A stretch of DNA of 64,000 nt from Bisgaard Taxon 45. GTDB taxonomy: Bacteria > Pseudomonadota > Gammaproteobacteria > Enterobacterales > Pasteurellaceae. The notes beneath the pieces were generated by a model. It was not told the origin of the DNA and made no database searches. It worked only from the letters and a program-made list of their open reading frames with translations. Each line of letters starts with the position of its first letter. Positions within the stretch are counted from its first letter, which is position 1. The stretch spans positions 124,001-188,000 of the forward strand of contig JAQAHH010000002.1 in NCBI GenBank assembly GCA_030783905.1, given 5' to 3'. A program made the translations under genes and the position numbers. Shown here one piece after another: positions 19,772-28,945 of the stretch.

Positions 19772-21217
19772 ATGCGTAAACGCTATTTCACCTTAGGCAT
19801 CCTTGTAAGCATAAATTTTTCATATGCAAATATTGAATCTGAGACCTTTTCTCTTGAACACCAACTGCAAAAAGCACAACAAAAAACGCCTAACATCATT
19901 ACGCAAGACGCTTTCTTTTCATCGCAAAAAAGTGCGGTACAATATGAAAATATTGTGGAAATTCATTCCTTTGAGGAACTTACATATTACTTGCTAGAAA
20001 GTATTAATCAAAAACAAACAGAGCATATTCAACAATTGTTGGAACTTTATAAATCCCAACAACAAGCACAACTTGCCATGATTACCTTTGCACAAGCCAA
20101 CATTGCACTCAATCAAGGAGAACGATATCAAGCGATTAAATACTATGAGAAAACCCTTGAACTTGCTCCCGAATTTATCCGAGCCAAATTAGATTTGGCT
20201 CGATTATATTTCTCTGATGCTCGTTTAACTGAAGCCAAACGTTTATTTGCTGAAATTGATTTGCCGGAAAATCCGACTGTGATGGAAAAAGTGCAACAAT
20301 ACCGAGACGCATTAAAACAACGTGAACAATGGCAAGGCAATATTTCTCTAAGTTATGGATATGTAAGAAATTTAAATCAATCCGCACAATATCAGCGTTC
20401 ATATCTCAGTGACGAGTTTGGAGAACCAGTACAAATAACGCAAAGTTCCCCTAAAGCGATTAATACTATGGGGCTAAAATACGCATTTGTGTTAAACAAA
20501 TATCAACACCTGAGTAGAAACCACGGTATTCAATTTAGATCGTCTATCTTAGGTGAGGTCTACCGCCACCAACCTCGCTTTCAAGAAAAACAACTTAATA
20601 CTAGCTTGAGTTATCGCTATCTCACTCGCCAATCTGATTTAAGTCTAGGACCATTTTTAGCATGGGTAGAAGAAGGAGGCCAAAGGTTACAGTATGATTA
20701 TGGTTTTCGAGCTGAATATGCTTTTGATAATCTTGAACGTAGTTACCATATTTTTGTGGCAGAATATAAACAAGAAGATTACCATCCCGCTCATTTAAAA
20801 CCTTACAGTGGAAAACAATGGCGATTTTCTGCAACACAGATTTTTGCCTTTAAGCCACAAACAACCTTATTCGCAGGCATAAGCTATACTCTTAAACATG
20901 ATACAGAATTTAGAGAAGATGGCTTTTATCGCTATGGTATGTTTGCAGGGATGGAACACACATTTCAAACCGGTTTTAGCGTTGAACTCTCTGCAAATAT
21001 AAATGCAACCTACTATCGTGCATTTAATGATACGTTGGCGACAAAGCGACGAGATTTAGAATGGACCTATAACGCCAATATCAAAGCTCCTCATTGGGCA
21101 ATTGGAGGATTTGAACCTAGCATTCGCTACCAATATCAATATAATCTAAGCAATGTAAATTGGCTTTATTCTTATAAGAAAAGTGAAGTTTATTTAAACT
21201 GGGAGTGGCGTTTTTAA
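19772..21217 (+). CDS. Slam-type surface/secreted protein translocon (DUF560)
   Basis: Surface lipoprotein assembly modulators move TbpB-like proteins or soluble hemophores across the outer membrane. The 481-residue protein has a signal peptide (cleavage near residue 19), an N-terminal helical domain with two TPR-like units around residues 105-170 (FAQANIALNQGERYQAIKYY and ARLYFSDARLTEAKRLF), and a C-terminal barrel rich in alternating aromatic strands ending NWEWRF, a typical outer-membrane C-terminus. This is the Slam architecture. The gene carries one exact uptake sequence (19930-19938), consistent with spread within Pasteurellaceae. It is the last gene of the island, and its partner substrate is almost certainly the preceding gene. 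Confidence 0.88.
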   Translation: MRKRYFTLGILVSINFSYANIESETFSLEHQLQKAQQKTPNIITQDAFFSSQKSAVQYENIVEIHSFEELTYYLLESINQKQTEHIQQLLELYKSQQQAQLAMITFAQANIALNQGERYQAIKYYEKTLELAPEFIRAKLDLARLYFSDARLTEAKRLFAEIDLPENPTVMEKVQQYRDALKQREQWQGNISLSYGYVRNLNQSAQYQRSYLSDEFGEPVQITQSSPKAINTMGLKYAFVLNKYQHLSRNHGIQFRSSILGEVYRHQPRFQEKQLNTSLSYRYLTRQSDLSLGPFLAWVEEGGQRLQYDYGFRAEYAFDNLERSYHIFVAEYKQEDYHPAHLKPYSGKQWRFSATQIFAFKPQTTLFAGISYTLKHDTEFREDGFYRYGMFAGMEHTFQTGFSVELSANINATYYRAFNDTLATKRRDLEWTYNANIKAPHWAIGGFEPSIRYQYQYNLSNVNWLYSYKKSEVYLNWEWRF

Positions 21218-21421
21218 AAGTAAATTTAACCGACGATAAAAGCATTCTAAGTGTTAACCCCTCGGTCAAAATGACGGAAGTAGTATGCAAGCTACGCTAG
21301 ACTTCAAAAGCAAATATTGAAAATACTGCTCTACTCAAAAAGTTAACTATTTATTTCAAAAAAGGTGTCAGATAGCTTATCCGACGTGTTCAGATTGCCG
21401 TCCTGATTCTTTTTAAACAAA

Positions 21422-24400
21422 TTAATGTGTTATCTGTGCAATTAAATTCTCCACAAAATCCAACCGCACTTTATGGCTTTCAAAGGTTTTGCTAAAGCGG
21501 AATTTAGTTGGACCATCAAAGCGATATACCGTTGGCTCGGCTTGGATGAGTTGTAAAAATTTCATTGGATCTAAGTCCGCATTAGTGGCAAATTCAATAA
21601 ATCCCCCTTGTGCATGACCATCAATTCTCTGAATTTGGATCCTTTTCGCGCGCTGGCGTAATTCTGCAATACGGAACAACGCGGTGGTGGCTTCAGGTAA
21701 CGCACCAAAACGGTCAATTAACTCGACTTTTAATTCATCCAACGCCTGTTTATTTTCGGCTCCCGCAATCCGTTTATAGAACGATAAACGAATATTCACA
21801 TCGCCCAAATAATCCTCTGGCAACAAGGCAGGTAAACGCAAATCAATGTCCACTTGTTGCTGGGTTAGTTCTTCTAAAGATGGCTCCCGGCCTGCTTTTA
21901 AAGCATTCACCGCACTTTCTAATAAATCCATATACAAAGAGAAGCCAATCGATTCAATTTGCCCACTTTGTTCAGAACCTAATAACTCTCCTGCCCCACG
22001 AATTTCCAAATCATGAGTCGCAAGAATAAAGCCTGCCCCTAAATTATCTAAGCTCTCTAACGCCTCAAGCCGTTTTTGTGCATCTTTGGTCATCGCTTTG
22101 GGTGGTGGTGTTAATAAATAAGCATAAGCCTGATGATGTGAACGACCTACTCGTCCTCGCAGTTGGTGTAGTTGTGCCAAACCAAAGTTATCCGCACGTT
22201 CAATAATAATGGTATTGGCAGTAGGCACATCAATCCCCGTTTCAATAATGGTAGAACATACCAACACATTAAAACGCTGGTGATAAAAATCGGACATCAC
22301 CCGTTCAAGCTCACGCTCTCGCATTTGTCCATGTCCAATGGTGATGCGTGCCTCGGGAACCAGCTCCGCCAACTTTTGAGCACAATTTTCAATACTCGCC
22401 ACATCGTTATGTAAGTAATACACTTGCCCACCACGTAAAATCTCCCGCAAGATCGCCTCTCGAATGATGCTATCATCCGCCTGTTTGACAAAGGTTTTGA
22501 TTGTCAAACGACGGGCAGGCGGTGTTGAAATAATGGATAAATCCCGAATACCGTGCATGGCCATATTTAAGGTTCTTGGAATCGGCGTCGCCGTTAAGGT
22601 GAGAATATCAATATTCGCACGCAATTGTTTAATCCGTTCTTTTTGGCGCACGCCGAAACGGTGTTCTTCATCAATCACCAGTAAACCTAAGTCTTTAAAT
22701 TGCACATCCGATTGAAGCAGTTTATGTGTGCCAATCAAAATATCGACTTTACCTTCTGCTAAATTTTGTAGCACCACTTTTTGTTCTTTCGCCGTTTTAA
22801 AACGAGAGAGCACGTCCACATTGATCGGTAAATTGGCAAAACGATCTTTAAAGTTCTCAAAATGTTGTTGCGCCAATAAGGTCGTCGGCACCAACACCGC
22901 CACTTGCTTATGATTCATTACCGCTAAAAATGCCGCCCGCATCGCCACTTCTGTTTTACCAAAGCCCACATCACCACACACTAAACGATCCATGGCTTTA
23001 GGTTGACACATATCCGCAATCACCGCATTGATTGCCATTTCTTGATCCACCGTTTCTTCAAAAGGGAAAGTGGCAGCAAATTGTTGAAAGGCTTCACGAT
23101 CATAATGGAAGGCAAAGCCTTTTTGTGCTTCGCGTTGGGCATAGACATCCAACAATTCGGCCGCCACATCACGAATTTTTTCTGCCGCTTTTTGACGTGC
23201 GCGTACCCACGCATCACTCCCTAATTTATGTAATGGCGCCGTTTCATCAGAACCGCCCACATAGCGACTAATCAAATGCAAAGAGGAGACGGGGACATAT
23301 AATTTGGATTCATTAGCATAATTTAACAGCAAATATTCGGCAGTAATGCCACCATTTTCAAGCGTCACGAGTCCCGCATAACGCCCCACACCATGCTCCA
23401 AATGTACCACAGGCTGACCTATTTTGAGTTCGGCAAGATGACGAATGAGCGTATCTGGATTGACTGCTTTACGTTTATCACGGCTACGCTGCTGCACTCG
23501 CTCACCAAGTAACTCGGTTTCCGTAATCACTGCAACAGGGCGATCTTTATCAATAATAAAGCCATGTTCTAGGCCACTGATTAATACGTTATATTTCTCG
23601 CTGACATGTGAAAGTGCGGTCAATTTTTGCGGTTTTAATTTTAAGGGTGCAAGCAAATCAAGCAAGGTTTCACGTCGCCCTTCACTTTCTACTGAAAACA
23701 CAATATTGCCTTGAAATTGCTCAGTAAATTGGCGTAACTGCTGTAATGGCTCTTTTTGTTGGGACTGAATTGCCACGGGCGGTAAAGGTTGTACCGCGAT
23801 ATTTCGTTGCCGAGGCGAGGAACGTACTTTATCCGTTTTTAAGCTGATTCTCGGATACTGTTTTAAGTGACGATTAATCTCGTCTATACGTAGCCATAAA
23901 TGCTCAGGCGATAATAGCGGACGCATCGGGTCAACTTTGCGGTTTTCATAACGTTGCTGTGCATCCTGATAAAAACGTGTGCCTTGTCCCTGAATATCCC
24001 CCATATCGATCCACAAGGTATTGTCAGGCAAATAATCAAATAAGGTCGCCATTTGCTTAAAAAATAAAGGCTGCCAATATTCGATACCGGAAATTAACGT
24101 CCCCTTGCTCACTTGCTGATAAATATGTTCTGGATCACGACGAATTTCGCCAAAGGTTTCCCGAAATTGAGTTCGGAAAAATTCAATCCCTTTCTCATCC
24201 GTTGGAAATTCATGCGCAGGCAATAAATTAATGGCCTCAATTTCTTCAAGGGTACGCTGTGTATCCACATCAAAGGTTCGGATCGAATCAATTTCATCAT
24301 CAAAAAAATCTAAGCGAAAAGGCACCGCACTGCCCATCGGGAAAAGATCCAATAACGCACCGCGTACCGCATATTCCCCATGTTCAAGTACTTGTTCAAC

Positions 24401-24859
24401 CGCACGATAACCCGCACTTTCTAACTGCAAACGCAATGTATTGATTTGTAAGCGCTCGCCTTTTTTAATTAAAAGCAAATTATGGTGTAAAAATGTTGGC
24501 GGACATAACCGTTGCATTAAAGTAGTGATAGGTAAAATAACCATCCCTTTTTGACAATGCTGTAAATGAGATAAAGCACTTAACCTTGCCGAAATAATAT
24601 CTTGATGAGGTGAAAACGCATCATAAGGTAAGGTTTCCCAATCGGGGAAAAAGGTCACGGGTAGGGAACTCAACTGTGCTAACACTTTTTCTAAACGCAC
24701 CGCACTTCGTGTATCTTCAGTCACAATCAATGTCAATCCTGAGTAGTGTTCGGCAATCTGATCTATCGCAAGACAGTCCGCGCCCATCAGGACGTTACCC
24801 AGAATTTTATGATCATTGACTTGTGTTGGGATGCTGAAATCGAAATATGTGGTTGTCAT
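21422..24859 (-). CDS. mfd: Transcription-repair coupling factor
   Basis: Removes RNA polymerase stalled at lesions and recruits UvrAB. UvrB-homology region at the N-terminus, RNA-polymerase-interaction domain in the middle, then an SF2 translocase with Walker A CGDVGFGKTE near residue 633, DEEHRFG near 731, and the motif VI segment QLRGRVGRSHH; the TRCF C-terminal domain closes the protein. I start it at the ATG at 24859 (1145 residues, E. coli 1148), because the longer frame begins with a TTG without support. No strong Shine-Dalgarno is seen. Its last 83 bases before the terminal residues are duplicated at 15156-15238; the final residues (IAQITH) may have come with the island. Confidence 0.96.
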   Translation of the reverse strand: MTTTYFDFSIPTQVNDHKILGNVLMGADCLAIDQIAEHYSGLTLIVTEDTRSAVRLEKVLAQLSSLPVTFFPDWETLPYDAFSPHQDIISARLSALSHLQHCQKGMVILPITTLMQRLCPPTFLHHNLLLIKKGERLQINTLRLQLESAGYRAVEQVLEHGEYAVRGALLDLFPMGSAVPFRLDFFDDEIDSIRTFDVDTQRTLEEIEAINLLPAHEFPTDEKGIEFFRTQFRETFGEIRRDPEHIYQQVSKGTLISGIEYWQPLFFKQMATLFDYLPDNTLWIDMGDIQGQGTRFYQDAQQRYENRKVDPMRPLLSPEHLWLRIDEINRHLKQYPRISLKTDKVRSSPRQRNIAVQPLPPVAIQSQQKEPLQQLRQFTEQFQGNIVFSVESEGRRETLLDLLAPLKLKPQKLTALSHVSEKYNVLISGLEHGFIIDKDRPVAVITETELLGERVQQRSRDKRKAVNPDTLIRHLAELKIGQPVVHLEHGVGRYAGLVTLENGGITAEYLLLNYANESKLYVPVSSLHLISRYVGGSDETAPLHKLGSDAWVRARQKAAEKIRDVAAELLDVYAQREAQKGFAFHYDREAFQQFAATFPFEETVDQEMAINAVIADMCQPKAMDRLVCGDVGFGKTEVAMRAAFLAVMNHKQVAVLVPTTLLAQQHFENFKDRFANLPINVDVLSRFKTAKEQKVVLQNLAEGKVDILIGTHKLLQSDVQFKDLGLLVIDEEHRFGVRQKERIKQLRANIDILTLTATPIPRTLNMAMHGIRDLSIISTPPARRLTIKTFVKQADDSIIREAILREILRGGQVYYLHNDVASIENCAQKLAELVPEARITIGHGQMRERELERVMSDFYHQRFNVLVCSTIIETGIDVPTANTIIIERADNFGLAQLHQLRGRVGRSHHQAYAYLLTPPPKAMTKDAQKRLEALESLDNLGAGFILATHDLEIRGAGELLGSEQSGQIESIGFSLYMDLLESAVNALKAGREPSLEELTQQQVDIDLRLPALLPEDYLGDVNIRLSFYKRIAGAENKQALDELKVELIDRFGALPEATTALFRIAELRQRAKRIQIQRIDGHAQGGFIEFATNADLDPMKFLQLIQAEPTVYRFDGPTKFRFSKTFESHKVRLDFVENLIAQITH
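21443..21525. repeat. 83-bp exact direct repeat, right copy (inside mfd)
   Basis: Partner of 15156-15238, contained in the mfd C-terminal coding region; the uptake sequence is at 21463-21471. Confidence 0.93.
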
Positions 24860-24960
24860 AACGGCGGTGTGTTGTGCATAAAATAAAGTAAAAAAGATGG
24901 TCAATAGTTTAGCTTAATTCTAGCCTATTTCCAATGAAAGTCTGTATAAAAAGCCAGTAA

Positions 24961-24985
24961 AAAAGCCAAGTATCACTTGGCTTTT
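24961..24985 (-). terminator. Terminator after the phosphoethanolamine transferase gene
   Basis: An 11-bp perfect stem AAAAGCCAAGT / ACTTGGCTTTT with a 3-nt loop; on the minus strand a T-run follows directly. Confidence 0.8.
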
Positions 24986-25000
24986 ATGTAAACTTTTGGA

Positions 25001-26632
25001 CTATTGCGTTTTACAGCGGCGTAATATATCCATATTTGGTCGGTAGGTTTCACTGTCCTCCGACATTTGCATCAGACCAAATACGGTACTAAAAAAATGA
25101 TCATGCGAATAGCTTTCTGCTTTCGCATTTTGACGTAAACAAGCTAAATCCACCTGCTGGGTGGCTTGCCAACGCGGTGAAAACCACATGACCATCGGAA
25201 TATGGGTTTGCTCTTGTGGCGCAATCACATAAGGGGCACCATGTAAATAAACGCCCTTCTCCCCTAAGGATTCGCCATGGTCAGACACATAAATCAGGCT
25301 ACTCTGTAATTGTTCGCGCTGTGCTAATTTGCTGATCACCTGATCAATAAATTGATCCACATACAAAATCCCATTGTCATAGGTGTTGACGAGCTGTTGC
25401 GCTGAACAACGATTAATTTGGTTGGTCTCGCAGGTAGGGACAAATTGACGGTATTCAGGCGTATAACGTTCATAATAGGTTGGTCCATGATTACCAATCG
25501 TGTGTAACACAAGCACAGTATCTTTTTCCGTACTGTCTAACACCTGATCAATTTGCGTCAAAAGAATATTATCTAAACACTCACCATTGCGACAATACTC
25601 CGCTAAATTGAGTGCGGTGACATTCTTATTCGGCACATGTTTACACACACCTTTGCAATCAGAATTGTTATTTAGCCACATCACCTCAATACCTGCACGC
25701 TGTAAAATATCGAGTAAATTATCTTGGTGATCCGCTTGTACATTACTAAAGTGTTTCCGATCTAAACTGGAAAACATACAAGGCACAGATACCGCTGTCG
25801 ACGTGCCACAACTGGTCATCTTGTGAAAGTTAATCACCTCTTCGCCCCGTTTTGCTAATAGCGGCGTCGTTTGGCGTTCATAATGATTTAATCCCCAATT
25901 TTTCGCACGTGTCGTTTCACCAATAATTAACACTGTGACATGACGATCTTGATCCCTTTTGTGTTGGCTAGCATTCAAATCGAGCTGAACATAAGGTAAA
26001 TTCGCGGCACGTAAATCCTGGACAACATTAATCGTTGCACCGATAAAGTTGGAAGGCACTAATAAATGTGTCAGGCTTTTGTTATTGCGGAAAAAAGCGG
26101 AATAATCTTGGTAGAAAAAGGCTGCCACGCCAACAAATACTAAAACGGAAAGTAAGATCATGCTCAAGCGAACGAGCACTTCTTTCACGACATGATGATA
26201 GTTAACACGAGTGAGACAATATAACAGTGCCGGCACAAAACCAAACACCAACAGCCATTCTAGATAAGTCCATGTGATCAAGCGTGAACCTTCTGCCAGA
26301 TTACTTTGCACTACGTTTTGCAACATCTCACGATTAAAATAAATATCGAAAAATAACGTGTTGTAAGCAATAGCTGCACTTATCACAATCATACAAGGCA
26401 GGATAATCTTATGTACAAAAGGAAGTGCAATAAGTTGAAAAGCTGCATTGAGAATCACAAAGATGACCAATGGCATGGTGTAAATGAAATAATCGGCAGA
26501 AGTGTGGGTTAAAGGGTGGATGCTCAGTACTTTGGTATAGAAAGGGTAATTTAAAATAGCACTAAAGTAGAAAGCGGTGAGGGCAAGTAATTTGCTGGAC
26601 GATAAGGACCAACGAAATCGTAATTTTTTCAT
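25001..26632 (-). CDS. eptA: EptA-type lipid A/LPS phosphoethanolamine transferase
   Basis: Transfers phosphoethanolamine from phosphatidylethanolamine to lipid A or LPS core on the periplasmic face, reducing negative charge. Five N-terminal membrane segments (to about residue 175) precede a sulfatase-fold domain. Metal and nucleophile positions follow EptA/MCR: Glu239 in GET, Thr279 in CGTSTAVSVPC with Cys275/Cys285 placed to form the conserved disulfide, and the SDHGESLGE zinc motif. Length 543 is typical. P. multocida has several such enzymes acting on different LPS positions, so the acceptor cannot be fixed from sequence. It lies 141 bases from mfd, apparently in a separate unit with its own terminator. 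Confidence 0.85.
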   Translation of the reverse strand: MKKLRFRWSLSSSKLLALTAFYFSAILNYPFYTKVLSIHPLTHTSADYFIYTMPLVIFVILNAAFQLIALPFVHKIILPCMIVISAAIAYNTLFFDIYFNREMLQNVVQSNLAEGSRLITWTYLEWLLVFGFVPALLYCLTRVNYHHVVKEVLVRLSMILLSVLVFVGVAAFFYQDYSAFFRNNKSLTHLLVPSNFIGATINVVQDLRAANLPYVQLDLNASQHKRDQDRHVTVLIIGETTRAKNWGLNHYERQTTPLLAKRGEEVINFHKMTSCGTSTAVSVPCMFSSLDRKHFSNVQADHQDNLLDILQRAGIEVMWLNNNSDCKGVCKHVPNKNVTALNLAEYCRNGECLDNILLTQIDQVLDSTEKDTVLVLHTIGNHGPTYYERYTPEYRQFVPTCETNQINRCSAQQLVNTYDNGILYVDQFIDQVISKLAQREQLQSSLIYVSDHGESLGEKGVYLHGAPYVIAPQEQTHIPMVMWFSPRWQATQQVDLACLRQNAKAESYSHDHFFSTVFGLMQMSEDSETYRPNMDILRRCKTQ

Positions 26633-26720
26633 ACAACAAAACTCCTAAAAAAATCGACCTCTTTTAGAAACAAAAAAAATGAAAAAGTTCTGCCTTTTCA
26701 TTTCGTTTGCTTATATAACA

Positions 26721-26748
26721 AACATGCCAAGTTAATCCTTGGCATGTT
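26721..26748 (-). terminator. Hairpin terminator after the 63-residue Cys-rich gene
   Basis: An 11-bp perfect stem AACATGCCAAG / CTTGGCATGTT with a 6-nt loop, directly after the stop at 26751; the T-tract is short. Confidence 0.65.
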
Positions 26749-26750
26749 GT

Positions 26751-26942
26751 TTACGATTTTGGTTGTACTTGTGCCTTTTTCATCGCGGCTTTTTCTTCTT
26801 CACTCCACTTTTCGTCAAATTTGACTACAGGCACACAACAGCAACCTCGTCCACCGCCTTTTTCAACACCAATCTCCTGACAGAATTGATTATAACTTTC
26901 CCAAGCCCTACGCAATAAGCCTTTCTTTTTTATCTGTGTCAT
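26751..26942 (-). CDS. Small cysteine-rich conserved protein, function unknown
   Basis: A 63-residue basic protein with a run GGGRGCCCVPVVKFDEKW and an acidic/lysine-rich tail (EEEKAAMKKAQ); no signal peptide or membrane segment. The pattern resembles the small pasteurellacean DUF5363 family, recalled rather than searched. An AGGAGG-like sequence lies 4 bases before the ATG, so it is probably translated. It follows tmcA by 29 bases and is followed by a hairpin terminator, so it is likely the last gene of a lipoprotein-tmcA-small-protein unit. The clustered cysteines suggest metal binding, but no function is claimed. Confidence 0.7.
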   Translation of the reverse strand: MTQIKKKGLLRRAWESYNQFCQEIGVEKGGGRGCCCVPVVKFDEKWSEEEKAAMKKAQVQPKS

Positions 26943-26971
26943 CTTATCCTCCTGCTCAACGCCCTACTGAA

Positions 26972-28927
26972 TCATGATAAAACGCCTGTATGATTTTGCA
27001 ACAATTTCTTGACTTCTTCACGGCATATTTTTAACCCATGTTTTTTTCCACCGACACAAACCATCTCGCCAGATGCTGACTGCAACAATGTGGATAAGTG
27101 TGGACAAATATTCTTATCTGATTGAGCAAGCAAGCGCTGTATCGCAGGTAAAGCAGCCGTCAATGATCCTTGAAAATAGGCAAAATGGGTTAATGCACGC
27201 CCATCTTGCTGATCGAATTGCCATAATGGTGTAGAAGGCGAAAAATAACGCGCGAGGGGGTGCCAAGAGAGCCCTAAATTGCGTTGAAACTGCTGATAAG
27301 CCTGCTGGCAAAAGTGTTTCCCCGCTGGAGATAACGGTTTTAACCCGATCACAGAATAACAACCGCTACTGGCTTCTTTTTGTTCGCATAAATGTACTAA
27401 CCTAAAACCGCACTTGTGCCAAAACGAGGCAAGCTGCTCGGTATAACCAAAGCTCACCGATAAAAAATCCACCGCGACTTGTTGGCTAATTTGTTGGATT
27501 AGCTGTTGCCCAATTCCCTGTTGTTGCCAATCGGGCTGAACCGCAATACGGGAAATACGCAATGAAGATAAACGGCAGGCTTGTGGCAAATGCGCTTGAA
27601 AACACAATAATTGTGGGACTAAATTGCCACGTGGGCGACGTAAACCTCGTTCAATATCACGAATAAGTGTGTCGGATTGCAAGTTGCCTTCTTCTACAAG
27701 CCAGACGGCCCCAAGGAGTTGTTCCTCATTTTCAGCTAAATAAAAATGTTGCTTGGGGGCATCAAATAAACGACGCAAATCAAGGGGCGACGTTCGGTAA
27801 TGGGCGCGTGTCAGTAAGCCATAAAGCGGCGCGATTTTTTGTTGCTGATATAATGCGTGCTGCGAATAACGCTGATATTGCAGACGTTGGCCAAGAGGAG
27901 GTTGGGCGAAAGGCAGATCTTCTGCTTGCAATAATAACAGATCATCCATAAAGGCTTCTAACTGATCATTGGCTTGCCAACGCAAGGGCTGATGCAACTT
28001 AAAATGGGCAAAAGTGCGGTCTAAATTCGCTAAAAATTTGAGTAAAAAACCGCGCCCCGTCCCTTCATAACTTTGTATTGTGGTGGTACAGAGTATGCCT
28101 TTAAAAGTCGAGGTCAGCTGAGTCAATAAGCTTAAAGGAATCATCGCTGCTTCATCAATCAGTAACCATGTATCAGCAAACTCACTAGGATTTTGTGCAA
28201 TTTGCGCACAGAGTAAATCCGGCGCGCTAAACTCCAATTCGCTATTCGCAAAGGCCTGTAAGATAGTGGCGGCAGCTTTATTCGGTGCGGTTAAAATCAA
28301 GGATTGCTTGTGTTGCAGCAACTGTCTTGCCCAAAAACCCGCAAGTGCCGATTTTCCTCGGCCACGCTTTGCAGTCACAATCAATACCTCTTCACTACAC
28401 TGATTTAGGTGATGCAATAGCTGCGCTTGTTCTGCTGTCGGTTCTGCTTGAAAATTGACCGCACTAATTGATCTATCTGGTAATGATAGCGAAGGGAAAA
28501 AAGTATGATGAATCGGAAAGCCATATTCTTGTACTTTTTGTTGAAAGTAGCGTAGAAAGTGCGGTGTCAAAATGGGGCGATTTTCACCTGACCAACGGAC
28601 AGAATCAGGATCGTGCCAAGCACTCAACGTTGCCCACTGTGGCAATAAAATCAGCAACACACCCTTTCGCTGTAAAGTACCACTGGCGATGGCTAACGCA
28701 TCGAGATTAAGTCCCGCTCTCGCATCATAAACGATTAAGGCAAACTCTTGCCCCAACATGTTTTTTGCTTGCTTAAAATCAAAATGGGCAAAAGGCAAAA
28801 AAGGCGGTAAATGATCACCGATCCATACCGCACTTTTTATCCCCGATAAGCGTGCCAGTGGGGGAAATAATACACCATCGTCCCCCACCCAACATTGCAC
28901 TTTTCTTTGCTGATTTACGCCTGTCAT
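26972..28927 (-). CDS. tmcA: tRNA(Met) cytidine acetyltransferase
   Basis: ATP-driven acetylation of the wobble cytidine of elongator tRNA-Met. N-terminal DUF1726-like region, RecD-like helicase core with Walker A TAKRGRGKSAL and Walker B LLIDEAAMIP, then a GNAT acetyltransferase domain (ISRIAVQPDWQQQGIGQQL is the acetyl-CoA loop) and a C-terminal tail. Start at the ATG at 28927 (651 residues; E. coli 671), which has GAAGG just upstream; the longer frame uses a TTG. It overlaps nothing and follows the lipoprotein gene by 18 bases. Confidence 0.94.
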   Translation of the reverse strand: MTGVNQQRKVQCWVGDDGVLFPPLARLSGIKSAVWIGDHLPPFLPFAHFDFKQAKNMLGQEFALIVYDARAGLNLDALAIASGTLQRKGVLLILLPQWATLSAWHDPDSVRWSGENRPILTPHFLRYFQQKVQEYGFPIHHTFFPSLSLPDRSISAVNFQAEPTAEQAQLLHHLNQCSEEVLIVTAKRGRGKSALAGFWARQLLQHKQSLILTAPNKAAATILQAFANSELEFSAPDLLCAQIAQNPSEFADTWLLIDEAAMIPLSLLTQLTSTFKGILCTTTIQSYEGTGRGFLLKFLANLDRTFAHFKLHQPLRWQANDQLEAFMDDLLLLQAEDLPFAQPPLGQRLQYQRYSQHALYQQQKIAPLYGLLTRAHYRTSPLDLRRLFDAPKQHFYLAENEEQLLGAVWLVEEGNLQSDTLIRDIERGLRRPRGNLVPQLLCFQAHLPQACRLSSLRISRIAVQPDWQQQGIGQQLIQQISQQVAVDFLSVSFGYTEQLASFWHKCGFRLVHLCEQKEASSGCYSVIGLKPLSPAGKHFCQQAYQQFQRNLGLSWHPLARYFSPSTPLWQFDQQDGRALTHFAYFQGSLTAALPAIQRLLAQSDKNICPHLSTLLQSASGEMVCVGGKKHGLKICREEVKKLLQNHTGVLS

Positions 28928-28945
28928 CTTACCTTCATGCGGCAA

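Noticed and set aside
15031-21420. Insertion sequence or transposon as vehicle of the island
   Set aside because: No transposase frame, terminal inverted repeats or short target duplications; the boundaries are mfd homology instead.
21218-21421. Terminator or small RNA between slam and mfd
   Set aside because: A weak imperfect stem near 21367-21385 has no T-run; no promoter seen. The stretch is plain spacer of donor origin.
21610-22029. 139-residue frame opposite mfd
   Set aside because: Low-complexity translation with no ribosome site, fully inside a conserved gene on the other strand.
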